A DNA stretch of 26,484 nt. It comes from Quadrisphaera sp. (GTDB taxonomy: Bacteria; Actinomycetota; Actinomycetes; Actinomycetales; Quadrisphaeraceae). Positions 1-6,826 of this stretch are shown here, one piece after another. Each line of letters opens with the position of its first letter. Position 1 is the first letter of the stretch. Location of the stretch: positions 1-26,484 of the forward strand of contig JARIBR010000051.1 in the NCBI GenBank assembly GCA_029258695.1, read 5' to 3'. The position numbers and the translations under genes were made by a program. Below the pieces are notes generated by a model, which saw nothing but the letters and a program-made list of their open reading frames with translations, searched no databases and was not told where the DNA came from.

Positions 1-287
1 CGAGCCCGGACCGCCACGAGGACCGACGCGAGCGTGCTCGCCGCGGTGGCCAGCGAGACGACGAGGAGGCCGGCCGCGGCGACGTCGGCGAAGAGCCGGT
101 CGAGCCCTCCGGCCGCGGGCAGGCCCGGTGAGGCGGTGCCGACCGCCGTCGTCGCGCGCTCGTCGGACCAGCGGGTGAGCAGCACGGTCGCGGCGCCCAC
201 GGCTGCGACCACGAGGCCGAGCAGCACGGCGGCGGCGCCCAGACGGCCTCCGAGGGAGGCGGGCTGCTTCACGGGGCTGCTGTTCAT
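1..287 (-). CDS. Partial membrane protein (5' end only), possibly CopD-like
   Basis: The frame opens with ATG at 287-285 and runs off the left edge without a stop, leaving 95 codons. A good ribosome binding site, AAGGAG at 295-300, sits 7 nt before the ATG. The protein starts with a short polar stretch and a first membrane helix at about residues 16-38. An extracytoplasmic-looking segment containing SPGLPAAGGLDRLF follows, then a second helix from about residue 69. This order resembles the N-terminus of the actinobacterial CopD/CtaG fusion proteins (copper import and cytochrome oxidase assembly). The resemblance is loose, and other polytopic proteins would also fit. Coding on this strand is supported by the start, the RBS and the hydrophobic pattern. 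The name is an inference. Confidence 0.6.
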   Translation of the reverse strand, partial: MNSSPVKQPASLGGRLGAAAVLLGLVVAAVGAATVLLTRWSDERATTAVGTASPGLPAAGGLDRLFADVAAAGLLVVSLATAASTLASVLVAVRA

Positions 288-300
288 CGTCGTACTCCTT

Positions 301-358
301 GATGCCGTTTGATGCCGTTTGACCTCGAAGAGAGTTAATCAGAACTTTTTGATGCCGT
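301..358. promoter_or_regulatory. 10-bp-phased direct repeats (candidate operator)
   Basis: GATGCCGT starts at 301, 311 and 351. The first two copies are perfect 10-bp tandem units (GATGCCGTTT), and the third is displaced by exactly four more 10-bp steps. The segment between 321 and 350 is A+T-rich for this genome. The block lies just upstream of the RBS of the minus-strand membrane protein. All copies therefore face the same side of the helix, as is typical of regulators that bind tandem direct repeats. No regulator can be named. Confidence 0.45.
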
Positions 359-431
359 CGGCGGCGTGTGCTCAGGGCGGCCCGCCCACGGCGGCGCCCT
401 CTTCTTCACGTCATGGGGTCGCCTGAACGCC

Positions 432-437
432 TACGGT
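432..437 (+). promoter_or_regulatory. -10 element TACGGT, leaderless start
   Basis: TACGGT ends 7 nt before the ATG at 445, so transcription would begin at or next to the start codon. There is no Shine-Dalgarno sequence before this ATG. This favours 445 over the upstream in-frame GTG at 436, which overlaps the -10 element. Confidence 0.5.
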
Positions 438-444
438 GACCGGC

Positions 445-1020
445 ATGCGGTGGAAAGCGCTGTTCGACGACCTCGAAGGGCAGCTGGGCGCTGCTGAGGC
501 GGCCGGTGCCGCCGCGGACGTCGCGGCTCTCGTGAGAGCAGAGTTCGCCCGGACGGGCCTGGGGGATCGGCTCAGGGGCAGGGTGGGTGGCCCGGTGTCA
601 CTGCTCCTGCGCGACGGCCGATGGTTGCGGGGCGACGTCGCTGCCGCCGCTGCCGACTGGTTGCTCCTCGAGGCCGGGTCCCCCGTGAGCGGCGCGGCTC
701 GGACCCATCCCTCTCGGGTCCTGGTCCCCCTCGGCGCCGTCGAGCGCCTGCAGGACCTCGGGACCGCTCAGGGCTTCACGCCCGGCGAGGTCGAGCGTCG
801 GTTGGGCTGGGGAGGTGCGCTGCGCGCGCTCGCCCGGGACCGGGCCCCGGTGACGGTGATGCTGGCCACCGGCGACCTCACCGGGACGCTGGACCGTGTC
901 GGCTCGGACCACGTGGACCTCGCCGTCCACCCCGCGGACGCCCCACGTCGGCGGGGGGAGGTCATCGAGGTGGCGTCGCTGCCCTTCCCGGCTCTGCTGG
1001 CTGTCCGGGCGGCGGGCTGA
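445..1020 (+). CDS. Conserved actinobacterial protein of unknown function with two Sm-like segments
   Basis: The product has 191 residues and looks soluble, with no signal peptide or membrane helix. It belongs to a type I recognise from many actinobacterial genomes but which has no established function. The N-terminus (MRWKALFDDLEGQL) is an amphipathic helix rich in Ala and Glu. Two later segments look alike. VSLLLRDGRWLRGDV...DWLLLEA lies at about residues 51-77, and VTVMLATGDLTGTLDRVGSDHVDLAV at about 134-159. Each has the strand-turn(DG)-strand-G-strand rhythm of an Sm-like barrel. This duplication is my reading and is not a known annotation. The gene converges on the HTH gene, with 3 bp between stops. 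The start is set by the -10 element at 432. Confidence 0.8.
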   Translation: MRWKALFDDLEGQLGAAEAAGAAADVAALVRAEFARTGLGDRLRGRVGGPVSLLLRDGRWLRGDVAAAAADWLLLEAGSPVSGAARTHPSRVLVPLGAVERLQDLGTAQGFTPGEVERRLGWGGALRALARDRAPVTVMLATGDLTGTLDRVGSDHVDLAVHPADAPRRRGEVIEVASLPFPALLAVRAAG

Positions 1021-1023
1021 GGC

Positions 1024-1263
1024 TCAGTCGTCCAGGCTCACGCCGGCATCGGCGGACGTCGGCCGGGCGGCCACCATGGCCCGCGTCTGCTCGTACTTCC
1101 CCGCGATGTAGTCCTCCAGCACCGACGTCTCGACGCGCCACTGACCTCGGCCCCCCACCTTGATGGCGGGGAGCTCGCCGGAGTGCACCAGGGCGTAGGC
1201 CTGCGAGGCGGAGATGGCGAGCACCTCCGCGACGTCGGCGAGGGAGAGGAAGCGCGGGGCCAC
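1024..1263 (-). CDS. Small HTH DNA-binding protein, BldC/excisionase type
   Basis: The product has 79 residues if GTG 1263-1261 is the start. The motif FLSLADVAEVLAISASQAYALV, followed by SGELPAIKVGGRGQWRV and LEDYI, is a MerR-like winged helix-turn-helix of the HTH_17/BldC/excisionase family. It covers nearly the whole chain, so DNA binding is probably its only activity. BldC-type proteins bind direct repeats cooperatively and act as developmental or housekeeping regulators. The frame stays open upstream to 1419, but residues encoded there are Arg/Ala-rich and unlike the family. The -10 element at 1271-1276 also fits the shorter form. It is divergent from the cpaB/cpaE pair and could regulate it, but nothing in the sequence proves this. 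Confidence 0.85.
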   Translation of the reverse strand: MAPRFLSLADVAEVLAISASQAYALVHSGELPAIKVGGRGQWRVETSVLEDYIAGKYEQTRAMVAARPTSADAGVSLDD

Positions 1264-1270
1264 GACGGCG

Positions 1271-1276
1271 AGTCTG
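1271..1276 (-). promoter_or_regulatory. -10 element CAGACT, leaderless start of the HTH gene
   Basis: Read on the minus strand, CAGACT lies 7 nt before the GTG at 1263. The same hexamer precedes the ThiF-like gene with almost the same spacing. No RBS is seen. Confidence 0.4.
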
Positions 1277-1439
1277 GCACGCGGGCGCTGATCGCTCCAG
1301 GCGTGTCCACAGCGCGATCCGCAGCGCAGCGTGAGACGCGGCGACCTGCGGTCGCCGCTGCCCCCGACGGCTCCGTCCACGATGACCCAGGCGGGTGACG
1401 CAGGGGCCCGCGCGGACATCGGGCGACGCGGCCGTGCGG

Positions 1440-1445
1440 CACCGT
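1440..1445 (+). promoter_or_regulatory. -10 element CACCGT, leaderless start of cpaB-like gene
   Basis: CACCGT is followed by 6 nt and then the GTG at 1452, the same geometry as at other genes here. It supports 1452 over the in-frame GTG at 1395. The 188-bp space between the HTH gene and this start holds no other clear element, apart from GTGTCCACA at 1303-1311. Confidence 0.4.
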
Positions 1446-1451
1446 GCCGCG

Positions 1452-2138
1452 GTGACCCCTGCCGAGCGCGCCATCGCCCCCCGCCTCGAGGCGCCGAGCT
1501 GGCGCGACCCGCGGCTGGTGGTGGGCGTCCTGCTCGTGCTCGGTGCGGTCGTGGCGGGTGGCCGTCTCGCGGCGATGGCGTCCACGACCACCGCGATGTG
1601 GTCGGCGGGGAGCACCGTGGCCGCGGGGGACGACCTCACCCCCGACGACCTCGTCGTGGTCCAGGTGCGCCTGGAGGACGTGGGCGGCCGGTACCTGCCC
1701 GCTGACGAGCCCCCACCGGACGGCGCGGTGGCCCTGCGCACCGTGGGAGCCGGTGAGCTGGTGCCCGTCAGCGCCGTCGGTGACGCCTCCGAGCTGGCGC
1801 TCACCCCGCTCGGTCTGGTCGTGGAGGGTGCGCTGCCGTCGGGCCTGGTCAAGGGTGCGCGCGTGGACGTGTGGCTGACGCCGCCGGCGTCGTCCGCGAC
1901 CCCGGCGACGCTGCCGACCGCGGAGGACGAGGCGGTGACGCCGGGACCCGAGCTGCTCACCCGTGGCGTGGAGGTCTTCGAGGTGAGCTCCGACGAGGGA
2001 GCGTTCGCCGGCTCGGCGGGCCGCACGGTCTCTGTGCTCCTCGACGACGAAGGCATCACCAGGGCGCTGGCGGCGCGCTCCGCCGGCTTCGACGTGAGCG
2101 TCCTCCTCGTCCCCGGCACGACGCCGGCCCGACGGTGA
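1452..2138 (+). CDS. cpaB: SAF-domain protein, CpaB/RcpC-like pilus assembly protein
   Basis: The product has 228 residues. A short basic N-terminus containing SWRDPR precedes one membrane helix at about residues 22-40. A SAF domain follows at about 47-112, with the typical GSTVAAGDDLTPDDLVVVQVRL and VALRTVGAGELVPVSAV segments. The remainder is a beta-rich domain ending in LLVPG. CpaB/RcpC proteins are envelope components of Flp/Tad pilus systems. In monoderm actinobacteria they stay membrane-anchored. The stop overlaps the GTG of the next gene (GTGA), so the two are translationally coupled. The main tad cluster begins more than 11 kb away at 13301. An alternative start is GTG 1395. SAF domains also occur in unrelated proteins, but the context makes the pilus role likely. 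Confidence 0.8.
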   Translation: MTPAERAIAPRLEAPSWRDPRLVVGVLLVLGAVVAGGRLAAMASTTTAMWSAGSTVAAGDDLTPDDLVVVQVRLEDVGGRYLPADEPPPDGAVALRTVGAGELVPVSAVGDASELALTPLGLVVEGALPSGLVKGARVDVWLTPPASSATPATLPTAEDEAVTPGPELLTRGVEVFEVSSDEGAFAGSAGRTVSVLLDDEGITRALAARSAGFDVSVLLVPGTTPARR

Positions 2139-3448
2139 ACGAGCCCACGCCGCTCCTCGTGGCGGTCACCGGCGCGGCCGAGGCCCGCCTGGTCACCGTG
2201 CTGGAGGGCGCCCGTGGGCTGATCGTGGTGCGACGCTGCGCCGACCTCGTCGAGCTCCTGGCCGCGTCCGCCGCCGGTCACGGGCGCGTCGCGCTGGTCT
2301 CCGGTGACCTGCACCGGCTGGACGCCGTCGCCGTCGCCGCCCTGCACGACGCGGGGACGGCCGTGGTCGGCGTGCGCGTCGAGCAGGACGACGGCGACCG
2401 GCTCACCGCGATCGGGGTCGACGCCCTGCTGGACGCCGACGCACCGGTCGACACGGTGGCCGCCGCGGTCGTGGCGGCGCTCGAGGCCTCCCGCGCCAGC
2501 GTCCAGCAGGGCACGCCGGGCCCGGACGACGCCGCGGGGGATGCCCCCGAGCCCGTGCAGGGGTGGCGGCCGAGCGGCGCCGCGGCGGTGACGGGGCGGA
2601 GCCCCCGTGGCGGGCCGACCGGTGCTCGGGCCCGCGTCATCGCCGTGTGGGGGCCGCCGGGGGCTCCGGGCCGCACCATGGTCGCCACGTCCGTGGCCAG
2701 CGCGCTGGCGGCGCGAGGCCGCGCCACGCTGCTCGTCGACGCCGACACCACGGCGGCGAGCGTAGCGCTCGGGCTCGGGCTGCTCGACGAGAGCGCAGGT
2801 CTGGCTGCCGCGTGCCGCTCCGCGGCGGAGGGACGGTTGGACGCCGAGCGCCTGCAGGCCCTCGCGCCGACGACGGCGCCCCACCTGCGGGTGCTCACCG
2901 GTCTGCCGCGCGCCTCGCGCTGGCCGGAGGTGGGGGAGGTGGCGCTGGCCACCGTGCTGGAGGTCGCCCGTGCGCGCCACGACGTCGTGGTCGTGGACTG
3001 CGCGGCGAGCGTCGAGGAGGACGAGGAGCTGTCCTACGACACGCGCGCACCGCGCCGCAACGCCGCAACGGTGACCACGCTGCGCCACGCCGACGAGGTG
3101 CTCGTGGTCGGGGCGGGCGACCCGGTGGGCCTCCAACGCCTCGTCCGTGCGCTCTCCGACCTCTCCGAGGTGGCTCCCGAGGCCACCGCGCGCGTGGTGG
3201 TCACCCAGGTCAGGGCCTCGGCGGTGGGGCCGTCCCCGCAGCGCCAGGTGACGGAGACCCTCGCCCGCTACGCCGGGGTCGACGACCCCTCCCTGCTGCC
3301 CGACGACCGTGCGGGCTACGACGCGGCGCTGCTGGCCGGGCGCAGCGTCGTCGAGGCCGGGGGCTCGTCGCCGCTGCGCCGAGCGCTGCTCGACCTCGCG
3401 GCCACCCTCGACCGGTCGAGCAGCGCCGGACGGCGTCGGACACACTGA
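2135..3448 (+). CDS. CpaE-like MinD/ParA-family ATPase with an altered P-loop
   Basis: The product has 437 residues. Residues 1-120 form a receiver-like N-terminal domain (VAVTGAAEARLV, VALVSGDL, VVGVRVE) without a clear phospho-acceptor pattern. A Gly/Pro-rich linker follows at 125-165, then a ParA/MinD-type ATPase domain. The P-loop at 173-181 reads GPPGAPGRT, so Arg replaces the Walker lysine and the signature lysine of the deviant motif is also absent. VDAD at 201-204 and HDVVVVDCAAS at about 282-292 match the later motifs. CpaE/TadZ proteins localise the pilus machine at the membrane. The gene overlaps the cpaB-like gene by 4 bp. The N-terminal domain plus ATPase order and this neighbour support the CpaE assignment. 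Whether it hydrolyses ATP is open. Confidence 0.8.
   Translation: MNEPTPLLVAVTGAAEARLVTVLEGARGLIVVRRCADLVELLAASAAGHGRVALVSGDLHRLDAVAVAALHDAGTAVVGVRVEQDDGDRLTAIGVDALLDADAPVDTVAAAVVAALEASRASVQQGTPGPDDAAGDAPEPVQGWRPSGAAAVTGRSPRGGPTGARARVIAVWGPPGAPGRTMVATSVASALAARGRATLLVDADTTAASVALGLGLLDESAGLAAACRSAAEGRLDAERLQALAPTTAPHLRVLTGLPRASRWPEVGEVALATVLEVARARHDVVVVDCAASVEEDEELSYDTRAPRRNAATVTTLRHADEVLVVGAGDPVGLQRLVRALSDLSEVAPEATARVVVTQVRASAVGPSPQRQVTETLARYAGVDDPSLLPDDRAGYDAALLAGRSVVEAGGSSPLRRALLDLAATLDRSSSAGRRRTH
3441..3446 (+). promoter_or_regulatory. -10 element CACACT, leaderless start of DUF6912 gene
   Basis: CACACT overlaps the 3' end of the cpaE-like gene and is 7 nt before the GTG at 3454. There is no RBS. 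It suggests that the DUF6912 gene has its own promoter although it lies only 5 bp behind the upstream stop. Confidence 0.35.
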
Positions 3449-3453
3449 CCGGC

Positions 3454-4122
3454 GTGTCCCCGAACCCTGGAGCGTCGACCGAGAGCGGGGCCGTGCGCGT
3501 CTACCTGCCGATGACGCTGAGCGCCGCGGCGTCAGCCCTGCGAGCCGGCACGGTCCCGGCGGCAGGGGCCCACGCCGTCACCCCGGCGCTGCGCGAGCGG
3601 TACGCCACCGACGAGCTCGAGGACCTCGAGCTCGCGGCCCTGACCGACGCCGCGCAGGTCAGCCTGTCGCTCCTCGCGGCGGAGCGGGAGGCCCGGGGCG
3701 ACGGTGTGCCCGCCGGGGCGCTCTCCTGGCGGGCGCTGCGCCTGGTGCTGGCCGCCGACGCCGCGGTGGAGGCGCCCGCCGAGCAGGCGGCGCCGGACCA
3801 CGGCGAGGTCGAGGACGCGCAGGAGGACTCCGCGCGGCTCGAGAGGCCCGTGCCCGGACGCGCCACGCGCTGCTCCGCGGTGAGGCTCGCGGCGGACGTC
3901 CCGTGGAGCGCGGTCGCCAGCGCGCACGTCGACGAGCCCGACGCCGAGCCGGACGTCGCCGCAGCGGTCGCTGCCCTGCTGGCCGCGGGAACCTCAGGGA
4001 CCCCGGCGGCCGTGCCGGCGGGCGAGGTCCTCGAGGCTCTCGAGGACGCGGAGGCGTGCGACCTCCTCTGGTACGCACCCTCGGAGGTGGCTGGGCTCCT
4101 CGAGGACCTCTCGGGCGCCTGA
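3454..4122 (+). CDS. DUF6912 family protein, unknown function
   Basis: The product has 222 residues. The core begins VRVYLPMTLSAAASALRAG and continues with VTPALRERY, DELEDLELAALTDAAQVSLSLLA and VRLAADVPWSAV. I recognise this pattern from the small actinobacterial family usually listed as DUF6912. Its function is not known to me. Family members usually start at the VRVYLP segment, which here is an in-frame GTG at 3493. The GTG at 3454 is preferred because of the -10 element at 3441. An acidic, Ala/Glu-rich stretch in the middle (about residues 110-133) looks like a family-variable insertion. No membrane segment is present. The gene ends inside a hairpin shared with the opposing DUF2505 gene. 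Confidence 0.75.
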   Translation: MSPNPGASTESGAVRVYLPMTLSAAASALRAGTVPAAGAHAVTPALRERYATDELEDLELAALTDAAQVSLSLLAAEREARGDGVPAGALSWRALRLVLAADAAVEAPAEQAAPDHGEVEDAQEDSARLERPVPGRATRCSAVRLAADVPWSAVASAHVDEPDAEPDVAAAVAALLAAGTSGTPAAVPAGEVLEALEDAEACDLLWYAPSEVAGLLEDLSGA

Positions 4123-4134
4123 CGCCTCAGGCGC
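4115..4134. terminator. Bidirectional hairpin spanning both stop codons
   Basis: GCGCCTGA at 4115-4122 and TCAGGCGC at 4127-4134 are perfect inverted repeats with a 4-nt loop. The TGA of the DUF6912 gene and the TGA of the minus-strand DUF2505 gene are both in the stem. No U-tract follows, so this would be an I-shaped terminator or transcript end protector. Confidence 0.55.
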
Positions 4135-4624
4135 GCAGCCGGGCGCCGGCGAGGTCCTCCAGCTGGTCGAGCGCCTCGAGGAGGGGCCCGCTGGCGGTGC
4201 GCTCGACCCGGGCGCCGAGCAGCGGCACGGTGGCGTGGATCTCGCCGTGGAGCACCTGGACCGCGCTGCGGGGCCCGTCGCTGCGCAGGACCATGCTCGC
4301 TCTGGCGCGGACGGGGGCGCCGGGGATCTCCAAGGTCAGGCTGCCCTCGCGCGAGCGGTCCGCGGCGGGCGCCGCCCAGTGGTCGCTCTCGCGCACGCGC
4401 AGGTTCCGCCCGAGCAGGCGGCGCGCCGGCTCGGGGATCTCCTCGGCGGGGAGGTGGCGCGAGGAGACGACCGAGAACGCGGCCTCGGGTGCTCCCGTGA
4501 CGTCGACCTGCCACTCCAGCGCTCCCGAGGCGGCGCACACCTCGGCGACGAACTCCGGGTCCGCCAGCAGCGCGGCGACGTCGTCGGGTGCGGCGGGGTA
4601 GCGCAGGACCTTCTCCAGGTGCAC
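4127..4624 (-). CDS. DUF2505 family protein (SRPBCC fold)
   Basis: The product has 165 residues. It opens MHLEKVLRYPAAPDDVAALL, continues with FVAEVCAASGALEW, and ends with a helix containing LLEALDQLEDLAGARL. This arrangement of a strand, two helices, an antiparallel sheet and a long C-terminal helix is that of the START/SRPBCC fold as found in DUF2505 proteins of actinobacteria. Members are thought to bind a hydrophobic ligand, but no substrate is established. There is no signal peptide. The start is GTG 4624-4622, supported by TATCGT upstream. It converges on the DUF6912 gene with 4 bp between stops. Confidence 0.8.
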   Translation of the reverse strand: MHLEKVLRYPAAPDDVAALLADPEFVAEVCAASGALEWQVDVTGAPEAAFSVVSSRHLPAEEIPEPARRLLGRNLRVRESDHWAAPAADRSREGSLTLEIPGAPVRARASMVLRSDGPRSAVQVLHGEIHATVPLLGARVERTASGPLLEALDQLEDLAGARLRA

Positions 4625-4630
4625 CCCGCG

Positions 4631-4636
4631 ACGATA
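4631..4636 (-). promoter_or_regulatory. -10 element TATCGT, leaderless start of DUF2505 gene
   Basis: On the minus strand TATCGT is followed by 6 nt and then GTG at 4624. It is the closest match to a consensus -10 among the minus-strand genes here. Confidence 0.5.
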
Positions 4637-4700
4637 GTGGTCGACCCGGGGGAGCGCAGCGCGCGGCGGGCGACCGGCGGTGACGCCCCCGACCGCGTCC

Positions 4701-4706
4701 TACGCT
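4701..4706 (+). promoter_or_regulatory. -10 element TACGCT, leaderless start of pdtaS-like gene
   Basis: TACGCT is followed by 6 nt and then ATG 4713. This decides the start against an in-frame upstream codon at 4680. The DUF2505 gene diverges from this point. Confidence 0.5.
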
Positions 4707-4712
4707 GGGGGC

Positions 4713-6224
4713 ATGCCGACCCTCAGCGCCATGGTGCGCCGCTACGGGCTGAGCAACCCGGCGGACGAGGAGTGGCTCCACCTCCTCGTCGGTGACTGGC
4801 AGATGCTCTCCGACCTGTCCTTCGCCGATCTGGTGCTCTGGGTCCCCGACGGCGACCAGGGGTTCGTGGCCGTCGCCCAGGCGCGGCCGTCGACGGGCGC
4901 GACGGTCCACGACGAGGACATCGTCGGGACCCACCTGGCACCGGGGCAGCGGCCCCAGGTGGAGCTGGCGTGGACCGCGGGCCGCATCTGCCGGGAGTCC
5001 GACCCGGACTGGGTCGACGGGGTGCCCGTCCGTGAGGAGACCATCCCGGTGCGCCGCGCGGGGCGCACGATCGCGGTGCTCTCGCGGGACTCCTCGCTCA
5101 CCGTCCCCCTGACGCCGTCACGCCTCGAGCTGACGTACCTGCAGTGCGCCGACGCGCTCGCGCGGATGATCGCCGAGGGCGCCTTCCCGACCCTCGGGGC
5201 GGGGACGGGCCAGCGTCGCGGCGCTCCGCGCGTGGGCGACGGGTTGGTGCGCCTGGACGTCGAGGGCGTGGTGCTCTACGCCTCGCCCAACGCCCGGTCC
5301 GACTTCCGACGCCTGGGGTCCACGGGGGAGCTGGTGGGCCGCTACCTCGCCGAGGTCACCGCCAGCCTGCTCGTGTCGGGCCACACCGTCGACGAGTCCT
5401 TGCCGCTGGTGCTCATGGGCCGCGCGCCGTGGCGAGCCGACGTGGAGTCCAGCGGAGCCGCGCTCTCCCTGCGCGCGGTCCCGCTCACCGAGGCGGGACG
5501 GCGCACCGGCGCCCTCGTGCTCTGCCGCGACGTCACCGAGGTGCGCCGCCGCGAGCAGGAGCTCATGACCAAGGACGCGACGATCCGCTAGATCCACCAC
5601 CGCGTCAAGAACAACCTCCAGACCGTCTCGGCGCTGCTGCGGCTCCAGACGCGACGCATCGAGAACCAGGAGGCCAAGGCAGCCCTGGCGGAGGCGATGC
5701 GACGTGTCTCCACCATCGCCCTGGTCCACGAGACGCTCACCCGCGGGCTGGACGAGACGGTCGACTTCGACGAGGTGATGTCCCGCGGCCTGCTGCTCAT
5801 CGCCGACCTCGCCTCCCGGCGCGGCTCGGCGACGGTGGTGCGCGAGGGCTCCTTCGGCACCGTCGGGGCCGATGACGCCACGGCCCTCGCGCTCGTCATC
5901 ACCGAGCTGGTCACCAACGCGGTCGAGCACGGGCTCCACGGCGCCGGCGGCACCGTCGTCGTGCGGGCCGAGCGGGGGGACGACGACGAGCTCACGGCGA
6001 CGGTCACCGACGACGGACAGGGGCTCCCCTCACGCTTCGACCCTCGCAGCGGGCTGGGGCTGCGGATCGTGCAGTCGCTCGTCGAGGGTGAGCTGCGGGG
6101 GCGCATCACGTGGGAGCGTCCGGCTGACGGTGGGACCAGCGTGACCGTCCAGGTGCGTCTGCGCCGGCCGCCGGAGGCGAGGGCCGGCTCACGGAGCGGG
6201 AGCGGCGCCCGGGTGGCGACGTGA
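4713..6224 (+). pseudogene. pdtaS: PdtaS-type sensor histidine kinase interrupted by an in-frame TAG
   Basis: Read through the stop, this is a 503-residue cytoplasmic kinase, close to the roughly 500 residues of mycobacterial PdtaS. It has an N-terminal GAF domain (about 1-150), a PAS domain (about 175-280) ending DVTEVRRREQELMTKDATIR, then the HisKA_2 H-box IHHRVKNNLQTVSALLRLQ. The HATPase domain has the N-box ELVTNAVEHG (N402), DDGQGLP and GLGLRIVQSL. Codon 293 (5589-5591) is TAG where relatives have Glu (DATIREIHHRVKNN, from memory); GAG to TAG is one base. The reading frame is intact on both sides. As written, the product would be GAF-PAS only (292 residues). An internal ATG at 5697 would restart without the phospho-acceptor His. 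A true nonsense mutation, a sequence error or readthrough are all possible. PdtaS normally phosphorylates the ANTAR antiterminator PdtaR, which is not in this window. The neighbour whiB1 supports orthology. Confidence 0.85.
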
Positions 6225-6243
6225 GGTGGGTCGGCGGCGCTGC

Positions 6244-6492
6244 TCAGCCGGCGCGTCGGGCGCGAGCCGTCCGCCGCTTGAGGGCGCGGCGCTCGTCCTC
6301 GGAGAGGCCGCCCCAGACGCCGGAGTCCTGACCGTTCTCCAGGGCCCACTTGAGGCAGGTGTCCACCACGGGGCAGCGGCGGCAGACCGCCTTGGCCTCC
6401 TCGATCTGGAGCAGGGCGGGGCCGGTGTTCCCGATGGGGAAGAACAGCTCGGGGTCCTCGTCCAGGCAAGAGGCCTCGTGGCGCCAGTCCAT
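6244..6492 (-). CDS. whiB1: WhiB1, iron-sulfur cluster transcription factor
   Basis: The product has 82 residues and is near-identical in layout to mycobacterial WhiB1 (MDWRHxAxCxDEDPELFFPxGN). The four cluster ligands are visible at C9, C37, C40 and C46 (CRRCPVVDTC). GVWGG follows at residues 58-62, and the basic tail RRALKRRTARARRAG binds DNA. WhiB1 carries a [4Fe-4S] cluster that reacts with nitric oxide, and it works with the principal sigma factor; in M. tuberculosis it is essential. The ATG at 6492 is preceded by GAGGAG (6501-6506) at 8-nt spacing, so unlike most neighbours this gene has a leader. It converges on the pdtaS-like gene, as in M. tuberculosis. A Crp-type palindrome lies 42 bp upstream. 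Confidence 0.97.
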   Translation of the reverse strand: MDWRHEASCLDEDPELFFPIGNTGPALLQIEEAKAVCRRCPVVDTCLKWALENGQDSGVWGGLSEDERRALKRRTARARRAG

Positions 6493-6533
6493 GGATGGTT
6501 CTCCTCGTCGTCGCAGCGATGTCGCCGGGCGGT

Positions 6534-6551
6534 TCGTGAACGACTTCACGA
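6534..6551. promoter_or_regulatory. Crp/FNR-type palindrome upstream of whiB1
   Basis: TCGTGAA and TTCACGA are perfect inverted repeats around a 4-nt centre. They contain GTGA-N6-TCAC, the core of Crp-family binding sites. In M. tuberculosis the Crp protein Rv3676 is known to control whiB1 through such sites. Binding here is an inference. The site could also form a hairpin in the whiB1 leader if transcription starts further upstream. Confidence 0.6.
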
Positions 6552-6637
6552 GGGAACCGACCCCGGACTGGGCGCAACTGCGCCTCACTGATAGAAGCGT
6601 GACAGACGCGAGGCCCGAGCACAAGGGTCGCCACGGC

Positions 6638-6666
6638 ATTATCCACACCGGCGTGAGCCCGATGAA
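6638..6666 (-). promoter_or_regulatory. Candidate whiB1 promoter
   Basis: On the minus strand TTCATC (6661-6666) and GATAAT (6638-6643) are separated by 17 nt. This would give a leader of roughly 140 nt and place the Crp-type palindrome inside it. Another possible pair is TTGTGC (6619-6624) with CACGCT (6596-6601), also 17 nt apart. The choice between them is open. Confidence 0.35.
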
Positions 6667-6820
6667 CCACCCCGGGTAATTGATTGATGACACTGCGTGG
6701 TAATCAGCGGTCGGGCCGCCGCAGCACGGGGATGTTGCCCGCCGGCCACCACGTTCCGCGGGGACCACGACCGACGCGGACCACCCCTGGCGGAGGGCAC
6801 GGACGGCCGAGGCCCCCGGG

Positions 6821-6826
6821 TAGCGT
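6821..6826 (+). promoter_or_regulatory. -10 element TAGCGT, leaderless start
   Basis: TAGCGT is followed by 7 nt and then GTG 6834. No RBS is present. It excludes the in-frame upstream frame from 6684, whose residues are Arg/Pro/Gly-rich and unlike the membrane protein. Confidence 0.5.

Noticed and set aside
962..3445. Long open frame on the minus strand opposite the cpaB/cpaE genes
   Set aside because: Composition is Arg/Gly/Ala-rich without domains. It mirrors well-supported genes on the other strand and is a by-product of the high G+C content.
5697..6224. Separate histidine kinase-like ATPase gene starting at ATG 5697
   Set aside because: It is the 3' part of the interrupted pdtaS-type gene. 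The ATG is internal, lacks an RBS, and would omit the phospho-acceptor His.
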